A stretch of DNA of 64,000 bases from DASXKD01 sp963806145 (GTDB lineage Bacteria > Actinomycetota > Actinomycetes > Streptosporangiales > Streptosporangiaceae): contig CAWDXD010000023.1 of assembly GCA_963806145.1 (NCBI GenBank), forward strand, positions 1-64,000. The letters run 5' to 3'. Shown here piece by piece: positions 15,399-25,123 of this stretch; the first letter of the stretch is position 1, and each line of letters starts with the position of its first letter. The notes under the pieces are model-generated. The model saw nothing but the letters and a program-made list of their open reading frames with translations. It ran no database searches and was not told the DNA's origin. The position numbers and the translations under genes are program-made.

Positions 15399-17471
15399 TC
15401 AGCCCTGCAGGGGGAAGTGGCAGGCAGCCACGTGCCCGGGGCCGAACGAGCGCAACGGCGGCTCCTCCTGCGCACACAGGTCCTGCGCGAACGGGCACCT
15501 GGTCCGGAACCGGCAGCCCGACGGCGGGGTGACCGGACTGGGCAGCTCACCCTTGATCCCCGCGCCCTCCCGCGCTCGCGCCTCCTCCGGATCCGGGACC
15601 GGGATGGTCGCGATGAGCCCGCCGGTGTAGGGGTGCGCCGCCCGCTGGTAGATGTCCTCGGCCGAGCCCATCTCGACCAGCTTGCCCAGGTACATGACGC
15701 CGATCCGGTCGGCCATGTACTTGACCACCGCGAGGTCGTGGGAGATGACGATGTAGGTCAGGCCGTGGTCCGCCTGGAGCCGCTTCATCAGGTTGAGCAC
15801 CTGTGCCCTGATGGAGACGTCCAGGGCGCTGACCGGCTCGTCCGCGACGATGACCTTGGGGCTCAGGGTGAGCGCCCTGGCCAGCCCGATCCGCTGCCGC
15901 TGCCCGCCGGAGAACTCGTGCGGGTAGCGCTCGACGGAGTTGCGCGGCAGTCCCACCTCATCGAGCAGTTCGAAAACGCGCTGCTGCTGCTCATGGTGGG
16001 TCCCGACACCCTGGATGCTGAGCGGCTCACGGATGATGGAGCCGACCCGCATTCTCGGATCCAGCGACGAGTAGGGATCCTGGAACATCAGTTGCAGGTC
16101 GCGCCGCTGCCGTCGCAGCTCGCCCTTGCTGAGCGCGGAAATGTCCTGGCCGTTCAGCAGCACCGAGCCGGAGTCCGGGCGCTCGAGCGCCACCACTACC
16201 CGGCCGATGGTGGTCTTCCCGCAGCCCGACTCGCCCACCAGGCCGAACGTCTCCCCCGTGGCAACGGTGAACGAGACGCTGGAGACCGCGTGCACGGCCG
16301 CGACCTTGCGCTGCAGGATCGCCCCGGCAGTGACCGGGAACTCCTTGACCAGATCGCGCACCTCAAGCAGCGGGGCGTCCGGCCCCGCGGCCGCGCCGGC
16401 GGCGGCCCCGGCCAGGCCGGCCGCCACGGCCAGGCTGGCGGCCCCGGCCGGGCGGGCAGCCACGGACGCACCGGCGGCCGCGCCGTTTCCCGCATCGGCG
16501 GGCCCGTCGACCGGGTGCCAGCACGAGAACAGGTGCCCCGCGGTCTCCCCGGTCAGCGCGGGCTCCTGGTCATGGCACTTGTCGGTGGCCCGGTCGCACC
16601 GCGGCGCGAACCGGCAGCCGGCTGGCGGCCGGGACAGGTCCGGTGGCAGCCCGCCGATCGTGAGCAGCCGCCGGTTGCCGTCCTGGCTCAGCCGCGGGAT
16701 GGAGGCCAGCAGGGCACGGGTGTAGGGGTGGCGCATGTGCTTGAAGAGGTTCGGCGTGCTGGTGACCTCGACCATCCGGCCCGCGTACATCACCTGGACC
16801 CGGTCCGCGTGCCCGGCGATCACGCCCATGTCGTGCGTGATCAGCAGCATCGCCATGCCGAGGCGGTCCTTGAGATCGTGCAGCAGGGCGAGGATCTGCG
16901 CCTGGATGGTGACGTCCAGGGCGGTCGTGGGCTCGTCGGCGATCAGCAGCTTGGGCTCACAAGTCAGCGCCATCGCGATCATCACCCGCTGGCGCATGCC
17001 GCCGGAGAGCTGGTGCGGGTAGTCGCCGAGCCGCTCGGCCGGCCGGGGCAGGCCGACCAGGCCGAGCACCTCGGTCGCCCGGGCCCTGGCCGCAGCCTTG
17101 CTCGCCCCCTTGTGCAGCCGGACCGGCTCGGCCACCTGGTAGCCGATCGTCTTCGTGGGGTCCAGCGAGGTGAGCGGGTCCTGGAAGATCATGGCGATGT
17201 CGTTGCCGCGGATCGTGCGCAACTCGGCATCGCTCATGCCGACCAGTTCCCTGCCGTCCAGCTTGATCGAGCCGCTGACGATCGCCCCGCCAGGCGGCAG
17301 CAGCCCCATGATCGACAGGCCCGTCATCGACTTACCGCACCCCGACTCGCCCACCAGCCCGAGGGCCTCCCCCGGCTCGATGGACAGATCCACGTTGCCG
17401 ACGGCGTGAACGACCGACTTGGTGAGCTGGATGTGCGTCGACAGGTCGCTGATCTGGAGGACTGGGGGCAT
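15399..17471 (-). CDS. Dipeptide/oligopeptide ABC transporter, fused two-domain ATPase
   Basis: A 690-residue protein joining two complete ABC ATPase domains, equivalent to DppD and DppF in one chain. Domain 1 has Walker A GLVGESGCGKS near residue 40, signature LSGGMRQR, Walker B LLIADEPTTALD and the oligopeptide-family C-terminal Cys region (GCRFAPRCDRATDKC). An alanine-rich linker of about 45 residues follows (around residues 325-365). Domain 2 has GESGCGKTT, SGGQRQRIG, VIVADEPVSALD and its own cysteine-containing tail (GCRFRTRCPFAQDLC). It powers import through the two permeases upstream and is the last gene of the four-gene operon. Confidence 0.92.
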   Translation of the reverse strand: MPPVLQISDLSTHIQLTKSVVHAVGNVDLSIEPGEALGLVGESGCGKSMTGLSIMGLLPPGGAIVSGSIKLDGRELVGMSDAELRTIRGNDIAMIFQDPLTSLDPTKTIGYQVAEPVRLHKGASKAAARARATEVLGLVGLPRPAERLGDYPHQLSGGMRQRVMIAMALTCEPKLLIADEPTTALDVTIQAQILALLHDLKDRLGMAMLLITHDMGVIAGHADRVQVMYAGRMVEVTSTPNLFKHMRHPYTRALLASIPRLSQDGNRRLLTIGGLPPDLSRPPAGCRFAPRCDRATDKCHDQEPALTGETAGHLFSCWHPVDGPADAGNGAAAGASVAARPAGAASLAVAAGLAGAAAGAAAGPDAPLLEVRDLVKEFPVTAGAILQRKVAAVHAVSSVSFTVATGETFGLVGESGCGKTTIGRVVVALERPDSGSVLLNGQDISALSKGELRRQRRDLQLMFQDPYSSLDPRMRVGSIIREPLSIQGVGTHHEQQQRVFELLDEVGLPRNSVERYPHEFSGGQRQRIGLARALTLSPKVIVADEPVSALDVSIRAQVLNLMKRLQADHGLTYIVISHDLAVVKYMADRIGVMYLGKLVEMGSAEDIYQRAAHPYTGGLIATIPVPDPEEARAREGAGIKGELPSPVTPPSGCRFRTRCPFAQDLCAQEEPPLRSFGPGHVAACHFPLQG

Positions 17472-17528
17472 CCGGTTACTCCTGGGTCGGCGGCCTGGCG
17501 GGCGGATCGTGGGGCATGAAAAGGGCGG

Positions 17529-18446
17529 TCACCGGCGGCGCAGCCTGACGTCCAGCGCATCGCGGAGCGCGTCGCCGAGCAGGTTGCAGGCCATCACCAC
17601 CACGATGATGCAGATCCCGACGGGGTAGATCTGCCACCAGTAACCGTCCTGCAGGTAGGTGATCCCGTTGTTGAGCATGTCGCCCCAGTCGAACGTGGGG
17701 TACTGCAGGCCGAAACCGAGGAAGCCGAGGGTGGCGACGGCCAGGATCGCGTCGGCCACGCTGAACGTGGCGGTGACGATGATCACCCCGAGCGAGTTGG
17801 GCAGCAGGTGCCGGTTGATGAGCCGGGCCTGGCCAGAACCCGCGGAGCGGGCCGCGGAGACGAAGTCCCGCACCCGCAGCGTGAGCACCTCGCCGCGGAC
17901 CAGCCGGGCCGGGACCTGCCAGGTGAAGATCCCGATGATCACGCTGAGCCCGAGAACGGTCGCACCGTAGCGGACCGCGACGATCAGGATGACGAACAGG
18001 AACGGGATGGACAGCAGGACGTCCACGATCCGCATCAGGAACCCGTCGAACAGCCCGCCGGCCAGGCCGGCCACCGCGCCCCAGACCGCGCCGATGACCA
18101 TCCCGATGAGCGCGGAGAGGAAGCCGATCTCCAGTGCGTTACGCCCCCCGACCATCAGTTCCTCGAGCACGTCGAAGCCCTGGTTGTCGGTGCCCAGCGG
18201 ATGCCCGATGGACGGCTGCACGTTGGTGGCGGTGAGGTCGGAGGTGAGCCCGCCGTGGTAGAAGAACGGGCCCAGATAGCAGAAGATCACGAAGAAGATC
18301 AGTGCGCCGAGCCCGAGTACGGCCAGCTTGTTCTGGGCGAACTCGCGGGCCGCCAGGCGCCAGCCGCTTTGCACCGGTCCGACGGCGCCGCCCTCGGGCA
18401 CGTGCTCCAGGCCCGGCGGCGGAAGTTCGGGGGCGATATTAGTCAC
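17529..18446 (-). CDS. Peptide ABC transporter permease (DppC/OppC type)
   Basis: A 305-residue inner-membrane permease. The N-terminal OppC_N region (AAREFAQNKLAVLGLGALIFFVIF) carries the first helix. Five further helices follow, with the coupling-loop motif around FVSAARSAGSGQARLINRHLLPNS, the EAA-like loop that contacts the ATPase. It pairs with the DppB-type permease immediately upstream (16 bases apart) to form the channel. The start ATG is followed by TNIAPELPPPGLEHVPEGG, a soluble leader typical of this family. Confidence 0.92.
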   Translation of the reverse strand: MTNIAPELPPPGLEHVPEGGAVGPVQSGWRLAAREFAQNKLAVLGLGALIFFVIFCYLGPFFYHGGLTSDLTATNVQPSIGHPLGTDNQGFDVLEELMVGGRNALEIGFLSALIGMVIGAVWGAVAGLAGGLFDGFLMRIVDVLLSIPFLFVILIVAVRYGATVLGLSVIIGIFTWQVPARLVRGEVLTLRVRDFVSAARSAGSGQARLINRHLLPNSLGVIIVTATFSVADAILAVATLGFLGFGLQYPTFDWGDMLNNGITYLQDGYWWQIYPVGICIIVVVMACNLLGDALRDALDVRLRRR

Positions 18447-18462
18447 GAGGTCTCCCGGGCCA

Positions 18463-19410
18463 TCAGACGAGCCGGATCCGCGGGTCGGCGACCGTCAGGG
18501 CGATGTCGGCGACGAAGTTCCCGGCCACGACCAGGACGGCGCCCACCAGCGTGTAGGCGAGCAGGATGGGGTAGTCGGCGGTGCCGAGCGCGTCGTAGAA
18601 GAGCAGCCCGAGGCCGGGGAAGTTGAAGACCGCCTCACAGACCAGGTTGCCGGCCAGCAATGCCGGGATCGACAGGCCGATCAGGGTGATCATCGGCAGG
18701 AAGGCGTTGCGGACCAGGTGCCGCCACAGGACCAGCCGCTCCGGCAGCCCCTTGGCCCGGGCAGCCTTGATGTAGTCGTGGGCCAGCGTGTCGATCGCCG
18801 CCGACCGCATGTACCGTGAGTAACCGGCCAGCTCCAGCAGGGTGAGGCAGACGATCGGCAGCGTCATCGCGCGCCAGTCGAAGATGATCGAGATCATCGA
18901 GGTGGTCTGCGGGCCCTCGTAGCTGAATATCGGGATGGCGATCGCGAACAGCTGGATCGCGATCAGGTAGAGGAAGAAGTCCGGCATCGCGTAGGTCACG
19001 AACGCGCCCGTGGTCACCACGGCGTCGCCGGGGGTGTTGCGCCGGACCGCCTGGTAGATGCCGAGCGGGACGGCGATCACCACCGAGAGGAACAGCGTGA
19101 TGCCGGACAGGTAGGCGCTGCGCAGCCAGCGCTCCTGGAACAGCGCGGCCACGCTCTGGTTCAGCTTGTAGGAGTACCCCAGGTTCCCGTGCAGCAACTG
19201 ATTGAGGTAGCGCAGGTACTGCTCGATCCACGGCTCGTCGAAGCCGTGCTGCTGGTTCCACTGCGCGATGGAGAGCTTGTTCGCGTGCGGGCCGAGCACG
19301 TCGATGGCTGGCGTGGGGTAGATCACGTGCAGCATGAAGAAGATGAAGATCGAGACGCCGAAGAGCACCACGATCGCCGTCGCGGAGCGGCGGATCAGGT
19401 AAGCCGTCAT
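18463..19410 (-). CDS. Peptide ABC transporter permease (DppB/OppB type)
   Basis: A 315-residue permease with the family's typical N-terminal helix (MTAYLIRRSATAIVVLFGVS), a long periplasmic-side loop (residues 30-100) with the HGFDEPWIEQYLRYL signature, and a block of five helices. The coupling loop reads DYIKAARAKGLPERLVLWRHLVRNA. It starts 12 bases after the substrate-binding-protein gene ends, so the operon order is binding protein, DppB, DppC, fused ATPase. Confidence 0.93.
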   Translation of the reverse strand: MTAYLIRRSATAIVVLFGVSIFIFFMLHVIYPTPAIDVLGPHANKLSIAQWNQQHGFDEPWIEQYLRYLNQLLHGNLGYSYKLNQSVAALFQERWLRSAYLSGITLFLSVVIAVPLGIYQAVRRNTPGDAVVTTGAFVTYAMPDFFLYLIAIQLFAIAIPIFSYEGPQTTSMISIIFDWRAMTLPIVCLTLLELAGYSRYMRSAAIDTLAHDYIKAARAKGLPERLVLWRHLVRNAFLPMITLIGLSIPALLAGNLVCEAVFNFPGLGLLFYDALGTADYPILLAYTLVGAVLVVAGNFVADIALTVADPRIRLV

Positions 19411-19422
19411 ACCCAGGCCTCG

Positions 19423-21366
19423 CTACTTGGTCAGGTACATCAGCTCCGGGTTGAGGAAGTACTGGGTTGTGCTCTCGATCGCGGCGGGCTGGCCGGAGAC
19501 GTTGTTCTTCCACACGGTGATGAAGTCGTAGTTGGGCTGGAACAGGCTGGGCTGCTGCTGGGTGAGGTAGGACGCCTCGGTCTTGACCGCATCGGAATTG
19601 TTGCTGGTGACCGACGCGTGGATCAGCTTGTCCGCCTGGGGGTTGCTGTAGAAACCGCCGTTGAGGGACCCTCCACTGCTGAAGATGCCCAGGGTGGTCG
19701 GGTAGTAGGGGTCGACGAAACCGCCGTACACCGCCACCGCCCAGTCGTTGACGGTCTTCGGCGAGCCCGGATCGTCGGCCACGGTGATGACGTGGTTGAA
19801 CGTGCCGCTCTGCAACGAGATGTTGATGCCGACCTTCTTCGCGTCCGACGCCCAAGCGGTCACCTGTTCGCCGAAGATGACCGGGTCGCTCGCGTAGAGC
19901 ACGTTGAACGCGATCTTGGTCCCGGCCGGGATGCCGGCGCCGCACTCGCCGGCGCCGGTGCCTGGCTTCGCGCAGGTGCTTGCGCCACCGGGCACCACGT
20001 TCCAGCCGTGCGACTTCAGCAGGCTGGCCGCCGTGGCGACGCTGTACGGGTACGGGTTCTTCAGCGCGTTCGCGGGGGTGTACGGCGACGTCGGCACCGA
20101 GGGAATCGGCCCGTACGCGAGGCCGCCGGCGCCGTGGAAGAAGGCCTTGATGTAGCCCTCCTGGTTTTCCAGGTGCGCCAGGGCCTGCCGGATGTAGAAC
20201 TGCCTGATGATGTTGTTGAAGTCGCCGGTCTTGTCAGCGAAGTTGTAGTTCGCGTAAGCGAATCCCCAGCCCGGGTAGCCGAAGACGTGATACCCCGCCG
20301 CCTTGACCGCGCTCATCTGCGGCACGTCATTCAGCGGCATGTACCCGAGATCGACGCTGTGCGAGAGCACCGCGTTGAACTCGGCGGTGTCGGAGGTGTA
20401 CGGGACCGCCTGCAAGGTCGGGACGATCTTTGAGTGCGGGCCGCCGTACTTCGGGTTCGGCGCCAGGGTGTAGCCACCGGTGGTGTTGTTGAACTGCGTC
20501 AGCCGGTAGGGCCCGTCCACGACCTGCCAGAGCGGGTTGCTTGCGTAGGTGCTCGTGGAGCCGGATTGCTTGGCCAGGAAGTCGAAGATCTGCTTCGCGT
20601 TGGCCGGGTTGGTGAAATCCAGGACCGGGCCGTTCGCCGAGGCTTTGGCCCAGGCGTGCGCCGGTATCGGCTGGATGTCGTACAGCCCGTTGGCGGTGAA
20701 CCAGGCCGGGTTGACCGCCTTGTTCAGGTGGATGACCAGCGTCGTGGCGTTCGGCGCGCTGGCGCTGACCACCTGGTCCGGTATGCCGACGTGTGGGGTG
20801 TACGACCCCCAGTTCGCTCCGCTCTCCTGCACGGCGGCGCGCACCATGTCGAGATAGAACAGGGCGTCCTTGGCGGTCACCGGCTGGCCGTCCGACCACC
20901 GGTAGTTCGTCTTCATATGGACCGTCACGGTCGTGTCGCCGTTGGCGTAAACCGGCGGGTCGGCCAGGCTCATGGACGGCACTACGACCGGGTGGACCCC
21001 GTCGCCGTACCAGTACAGCGGCCGCCACATCAAGTACTGGAAGGTGTTGATCGTGCCGGTCGAGAAGTTCGCACCTGGCGTCACTGGGAAGATCCAGGTC
21101 GGCGCGGTGCCGGGCGCCTCCGCCCAGGTGAGCGTGCCGGCGTGCGGCGTGCCAACGGCGGCTGGCACCTCGCCGAACGCGCCGGACGTGGAGGACACCG
21201 ATCCGCTGGAGGGAGCCTTGCTGCAGGCGGCCAGGCCCATGGCCGCGGCGACTGCGCCCACCGCCAGCAGCGTCACCGAGCGTGAGGCGCTCAGCCGTAC
21301 CGCCCTGCGGGCGGCTCCCATTCCGTGCCCCGGTTTGGTTGCTCTGGCTGTGTGCGGGGGAATCAT
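19423..21366 (-). CDS. Peptide ABC transporter substrate-binding lipoprotein (SBP family 5)
   Basis: An SBP_bac_5 protein of about 647 residues. It has a long basic N-terminus, a hydrophobic stretch and the lipobox LAAC with the modified Cys near residue 48, so it is anchored outside the membrane. Family blocks include FQYLMWRPLYWYGDGVHPVV, DPPVYANGDTTVTVHMKTNYRWSDGQPVTAKD split over residues 120-150, and NFADKTGDFNNIIRQFYIRQ. I chose the ATG at 21366, with GGAAGG eight bases upstream; an ATG at 21381 has no such site. It is the first gene of the transporter operon and is divergent from the hydrolase at 21463. The ligand is probably a peptide. Confidence 0.9.
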   Translation of the reverse strand: MIPPHTARATKPGHGMGAARRAVRLSASRSVTLLAVGAVAAAMGLAACSKAPSSGSVSSTSGAFGEVPAAVGTPHAGTLTWAEAPGTAPTWIFPVTPGANFSTGTINTFQYLMWRPLYWYGDGVHPVVVPSMSLADPPVYANGDTTVTVHMKTNYRWSDGQPVTAKDALFYLDMVRAAVQESGANWGSYTPHVGIPDQVVSASAPNATTLVIHLNKAVNPAWFTANGLYDIQPIPAHAWAKASANGPVLDFTNPANAKQIFDFLAKQSGSTSTYASNPLWQVVDGPYRLTQFNNTTGGYTLAPNPKYGGPHSKIVPTLQAVPYTSDTAEFNAVLSHSVDLGYMPLNDVPQMSAVKAAGYHVFGYPGWGFAYANYNFADKTGDFNNIIRQFYIRQALAHLENQEGYIKAFFHGAGGLAYGPIPSVPTSPYTPANALKNPYPYSVATAASLLKSHGWNVVPGGASTCAKPGTGAGECGAGIPAGTKIAFNVLYASDPVIFGEQVTAWASDAKKVGINISLQSGTFNHVITVADDPGSPKTVNDWAVAVYGGFVDPYYPTTLGIFSSGGSLNGGFYSNPQADKLIHASVTSNNSDAVKTEASYLTQQQPSLFQPNYDFITVWKNNVSGQPAAIESTTQYFLNPELMYLTK

Positions 21367-21462
21367 CCGGCCGCCTTCCATCGTGGACTATGTCGCGCAA
21401 CGACCCCGGTAGCCTGGCGTCTGGCCTGGCTGGGAGCCCGTGACCGAGCTAGGGGCCCCGGC

Positions 21463-23535
21463 GTGAGCCTATTGAACAGCCATATAAAGTCAGGCGCGAG
21501 AATTATCACAAATTGTTATCGATGTGTAGATGGGCCGAGGTTGCGCAGGATCGAGCACACGTGGATACCGATGCGCGACGGGACCAGGCTGGCCGCGCGG
21601 ATCTGGCTGCCTCCGGAGGAGGAGGCGCCGGTCCCGGCGATCCTTGACTTCCTGCCTTACCGGCAGGGTGACCTGATGGCCGCGCGGGACGCGGCGATCT
21701 ACCCCTACCTCGCCGCGCGCGGTTACGCGTGCGCCCGGGTGGACCTCCGCGGCACCGGCAATTCCGAGGGCATCATCGATGACGAGTACACCCCCCAGGA
21801 ACTGCAGGACGGCTGCGATGTGATCGCGTGGCTGGCCGCCCAGCCGTGGTGCGACGGGAACGTCGGCATGACGGGCATCTCGTGGGGCGGCTTCAACAGC
21901 CTCCAGGTGGCAGCGCTGCGGCCGCCCGCCCTGCGGGCGGTCCTCACCGTGTGCGCCAGCGACGACCGCTACGCCGACGACGTCCATTACCGCGGCGGCT
22001 GCGTGCTGGCCGTGGACATGCTGCAGTGGGCGGTCTCGATGCTCGTCTGGAACGCCCTGCCGCCGGATCCGGCGGTCGCGGGCGCCGCCTGGCGCTCGCG
22101 GTGGCTGGAGCGCCTGACGCGGACGCCCGCGTTCATCGAGCCGTGGCTGTCGCACCAGCTGAGGGACGACTACTGGCGGCACGGATCGGTGTGCGAGGAC
22201 TACGCCGCGATCGAGGTGCCGGTCTACGCCGTCGGCGGCTGGTCCGACGGCTACACCGACGCCATCCCGCGCCTGCTGGCCGGTCTTGCGGGCCCGCGCA
22301 AGGGCCTGATCGGGCCGTGGTCGCACGCGTTCCCGAACGACTCGGTGCCCGGGCCGGAGATCGGGTTCCTTGAGGAGTCGCTGCGCTGGTGGGATCACTG
22401 GCTCAAGGGGATCGACACCGGGATCATGGACGAGCCGATGCTCCGGGCCTGGATGCAGGAGTACACGCCGCCCGCGCCGCACCATCAGGACTGGCCGGGA
22501 CGCTGGGTGGCCGAACCGTGCTGGCCACCGGCCCATCCCGCGGCCCGGCGCCTGTTCCTGCGGGCCGCCGGGGAACTGGACCCCCTCCCCGGTACCGGGC
22601 AGGAGCGCGCGCACCGGGGCGAGCAGACGGCCGGCCTGGACGCGGGTGCGCTCACCGCCGATGGCGGCTTCGGCGACTGGCCGGGCGATCAGCGCGCCGA
22701 GGACGGGCGCTCGCTCAGCTTCACCTCGCCGCCGCTGGAAGCCCCCGTGGAGATCCTCGGCAACCCGCGGGTCAGCCTGACGGTCACCAGCGACCGGTCC
22801 GGGGCGAGCCTGGTGGCCCGGCTCTGCGACGTCGCGCCCACCGGGGAATCGCTGCTGGTCACCAGGGACCTGTTCAACCTCACCCACCGGGCGGGGCACG
22901 ACCGCGCGGTACCGCTGGTGCCCGGCGAGGCGGTCACCGCCGAGTTCCCGCTGAAGGTCATCGCGCACCGGTTCGACGCCGGTCACCGGATCCGGCTGGC
23001 GGTGTCCACCACCTACTGGCCGTGGATGTGGCCGCATCCCGAGCCGGTGACGCTGGGCCTGAGCTGCGGGCCGGGCAGCTTCCTTGAACTCCCGGTGCGC
23101 GAGCCGCGGGCACAGGACGACGGCCTGCCGCCGTTCGGGCCGCCGGAGCGGCCGCCGGGCCTCGCGACCGAGGTGCTTGCCCGGCGGCCCACCCAGCGCA
23201 CCATCAGCCACAACCTGACGGACGGATCCGCCGAGGTGATCTTCGACTGGGACGTCGGCGGTAACTTCCGGCTGGCCGGCGCGGGGATCGAGGCCGACGG
23301 GTCCAACCTGACCAGTTACCGGATCGTGGCCGGCCAGCCGCTGTCCGCCGAGGTGCGCACCGAGCAGTCGGCGTCGCTGCGCTCGGCGCGGCACGACGTG
23401 GCCGTCCAGGCGACCGGGCACATGACGGCGGGCCCGGCGGCGTTCCTGGTGACGCTCGGCCTGGACGCCCGCGAGAACGGCCACCGGGTGCACTCCCGCC
23501 AGTGGCACCTGGAGTTCCCCAGGGACGGGACCTGA
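21463..23535 (+). CDS. CocE/NonD-type alpha/beta hydrolase (X-Pro dipeptidyl-peptidase S15 family)
   Basis: A 690-residue hydrolase of the S15/CocE group, acting on acyl esters or peptide-like amides. The catalytic domain has YACARVDLRGTGNSEG, the nucleophile elbow MTGISWGGF (Ser), VYAVGGWSDGYTDAI (Asp) and LIGPWSHAFPND (His). The C-terminal jelly-roll domain begins about residue 400 (ILGNPRVSLTVTSDRSGASLVARLCDV) and is family-typical. The start is GTG at 21463, with AGGGG upstream. Its start is 96 bases from the divergent peptide-binding-protein gene, so one control region may serve both. Confidence 0.88.
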   Translation: MSLLNSHIKSGARIITNCYRCVDGPRLRRIEHTWIPMRDGTRLAARIWLPPEEEAPVPAILDFLPYRQGDLMAARDAAIYPYLAARGYACARVDLRGTGNSEGIIDDEYTPQELQDGCDVIAWLAAQPWCDGNVGMTGISWGGFNSLQVAALRPPALRAVLTVCASDDRYADDVHYRGGCVLAVDMLQWAVSMLVWNALPPDPAVAGAAWRSRWLERLTRTPAFIEPWLSHQLRDDYWRHGSVCEDYAAIEVPVYAVGGWSDGYTDAIPRLLAGLAGPRKGLIGPWSHAFPNDSVPGPEIGFLEESLRWWDHWLKGIDTGIMDEPMLRAWMQEYTPPAPHHQDWPGRWVAEPCWPPAHPAARRLFLRAAGELDPLPGTGQERAHRGEQTAGLDAGALTADGGFGDWPGDQRAEDGRSLSFTSPPLEAPVEILGNPRVSLTVTSDRSGASLVARLCDVAPTGESLLVTRDLFNLTHRAGHDRAVPLVPGEAVTAEFPLKVIAHRFDAGHRIRLAVSTTYWPWMWPHPEPVTLGLSCGPGSFLELPVREPRAQDDGLPPFGPPERPPGLATEVLARRPTQRTISHNLTDGSAEVIFDWDVGGNFRLAGAGIEADGSNLTSYRIVAGQPLSAEVRTEQSASLRSARHDVAVQATGHMTAGPAAFLVTLGLDARENGHRVHSRQWHLEFPRDGT

Positions 23536-23536
23536 C

Positions 23537-24586
23537 GTGCGCAGCGTGCTCCCGTGGGACTGGTACCGCGACGCCAGGGTGCTCGAGGTCGAGGAACGGC
23601 GGCTGTTCCGGCCGAGCTGGCAGTACGTCGGGCCGCTGGAGTGCCTGGAACGGCCGGGTGACCAGATGGTCGGGCGCCTGTGGCGCGTCCCCGTGGTGGT
23701 GGTGCGGGGCACCGACGGCGCGCTGCGCGGCTTCCTCAACGTGTGCCGGCACCGGGGCAGCGTGGTCGTCCCGGCCGACGGGAACGCGCCGTGGCTGCGC
23801 TGCCCCTACCACGCGTGGACGTACGGCCTCGACGGCGATCTCAGGTCCGCGCCGCAGTGCGGCCCCGAGATCGCGGCCGAGCTTGGCGGCCTGGGCCTGC
23901 TGCCGGTGCGGGTCGCGACGTTCGGGCCGTTCGTGTTCGCCAGTGCCGCCGCAGGCGGGCCGCCGCTGGAGGTGGTCCTCGGCGACCTGGCCGAGGTCGT
24001 CGCCGGAGTCGGCCTGGACCTGGGCGGCCTGCGCCGCCGCCAGCGGTTCGAGTACGCGCTGCCCGCGAACTGGAAGATTCACCTGGAGAACTACCTGGAG
24101 TGCTACCACTGCCCGGTCGCCCACCCGGGGTTCTCCGCGGTCATGGAGGTCGGCCCCGGCCGGTACGAGCTGGCGGCGACCGCGCACCGGCTGAGCCACC
24201 GGGCACCGGTGCGCCGGCCCGCCGGCTTCGCGGCCGGCAGCGTCACCGCGGGCAGCTATCACCTGCTGCTGCCGAACGTGAAGATCAACATCAACCCCGG
24301 CCGGCAGAACCTGTCCATCGGGCCCGTCTACCCCGACGGCGCAGACCGGACCGTGGGGTTCCTCGACTACTACTTCGGCGCGGACGCCGACGAGGCGTGG
24401 ATCGAGCAGATGATGGCGTTCGACACCGAGGTCGGCGACCAGGACGCCGTCTTGGTGGCCGCCGCCCAGGCGGGCGTGGCCGGGAGCTGGATCGACCGGG
24501 GCCGGATCCTGCCCCAAGAACGCCTGCTCGCCGACTTCCAGCGTTACGTGCACGCCGCCTGCGCCGGCGAGGTGGCGCCCGGCTGA
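23537..24586 (+). CDS. Rieske non-heme iron oxygenase, alpha subunit
   Basis: A 349-residue ring-hydroxylating-type oxygenase. The Rieske [2Fe-2S] ligands are visible as VCRHRG (Cys70, His72) and CPYHAWTY (Cys89, His92). The mononuclear iron site is in the C-terminal domain: ENYLECYHCPVAHP supplies the two His, and the bridging Asp/Glu is just before. The GTG start is one base after the hydrolase stop, so the genes are co-transcribed. No reductase or ferredoxin gene is nearby. Relatives include enzymes acting on choline, carnitine or aromatic substrates, and the substrate is not predictable here. Confidence 0.88.
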   Translation: MRSVLPWDWYRDARVLEVEERRLFRPSWQYVGPLECLERPGDQMVGRLWRVPVVVVRGTDGALRGFLNVCRHRGSVVVPADGNAPWLRCPYHAWTYGLDGDLRSAPQCGPEIAAELGGLGLLPVRVATFGPFVFASAAAGGPPLEVVLGDLAEVVAGVGLDLGGLRRRQRFEYALPANWKIHLENYLECYHCPVAHPGFSAVMEVGPGRYELAATAHRLSHRAPVRRPAGFAAGSVTAGSYHLLLPNVKININPGRQNLSIGPVYPDGADRTVGFLDYYFGADADEAWIEQMMAFDTEVGDQDAVLVAAAQAGVAGSWIDRGRILPQERLLADFQRYVHAACAGEVAPG

Positions 24587-24593
24587 CCGGTCC

Positions 24594-25068
24594 TCAGGCG
24601 ATCTTGCGGGCGCCCGGCCCGGGCAGCGGGGTGACCTCGCGCGGCGACTCGAGCACGTGCCCGTCCGCGCAGGCGAGCTGGAGCTGGATGCCCGCGCCGC
24701 AGTCGCGGTGGGTGAGCTGCACCTGCGGCGGCCGGCCCGGCCGCGTACCTGTCCCCCCACTGCATCAGCGCGACGAGCACCGGGTACAGGTCCAGCCCCT
24801 TCTGGGTCAGCCGGTACTCGTGCCGGGCGCGCTGGCCATGCTCCTGATACGGCACCCGGCGCAACATGCCGTCGGCGACCAGGCGGGAGAGCCGGTCGCT
24901 GAGCACCTGCCGCGGCGCCTGGGTGCGGCGCCGCATGTCGTCGAACCGGCGGACCCCGTTGAACGCCTCGCGCAGCACCAGGAAGGTCCACTTCTCGCCG
25001 ATCGCGCTCACCGCCGCGCCGATCGTGCAGTTAGCCGTGTCGTACTCGAGGATCCAGGGCCGCGCCAT
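24594..25068 (-). pseudogene. HxlR-family regulator with a frameshift
   Basis: The N-terminal 105 residues are a good HxlR winged-helix domain (ANCTIGAAVSAIGEKWTFLVLR, FDDMRRRTQAPRQVLSDRLS, EYRLTQKGLDLYPVL, MQWGDRY). After MQWGDRYAAGPA the frame is lost. The expected HxlR tail (QLTHRDCGAGIQLQLACADGH, then PREV) is read in another frame and ends at TGA 24594. A single-base indel near 24735-24760 would join them, as a real mutation or a sequencing error in a GC run. As written, the frame runs on to 24544 with an arginine-rich false tail that overlaps the oxygenase gene. HxlR proteins usually regulate adjacent redox or detoxification genes. Confidence 0.8.
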
Positions 25069-25123
25069 TACTGCATGCTAAATCTAGTTGACAGACTCAG
25101 CAACCTTGGTGAAGGCTGGGTCC

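Noticed and set aside
15204..17519. A 771-residue plus-strand frame
   Set aside because: Opposite strand of the fused ABC ATPase gene, without family motifs or a binding site.
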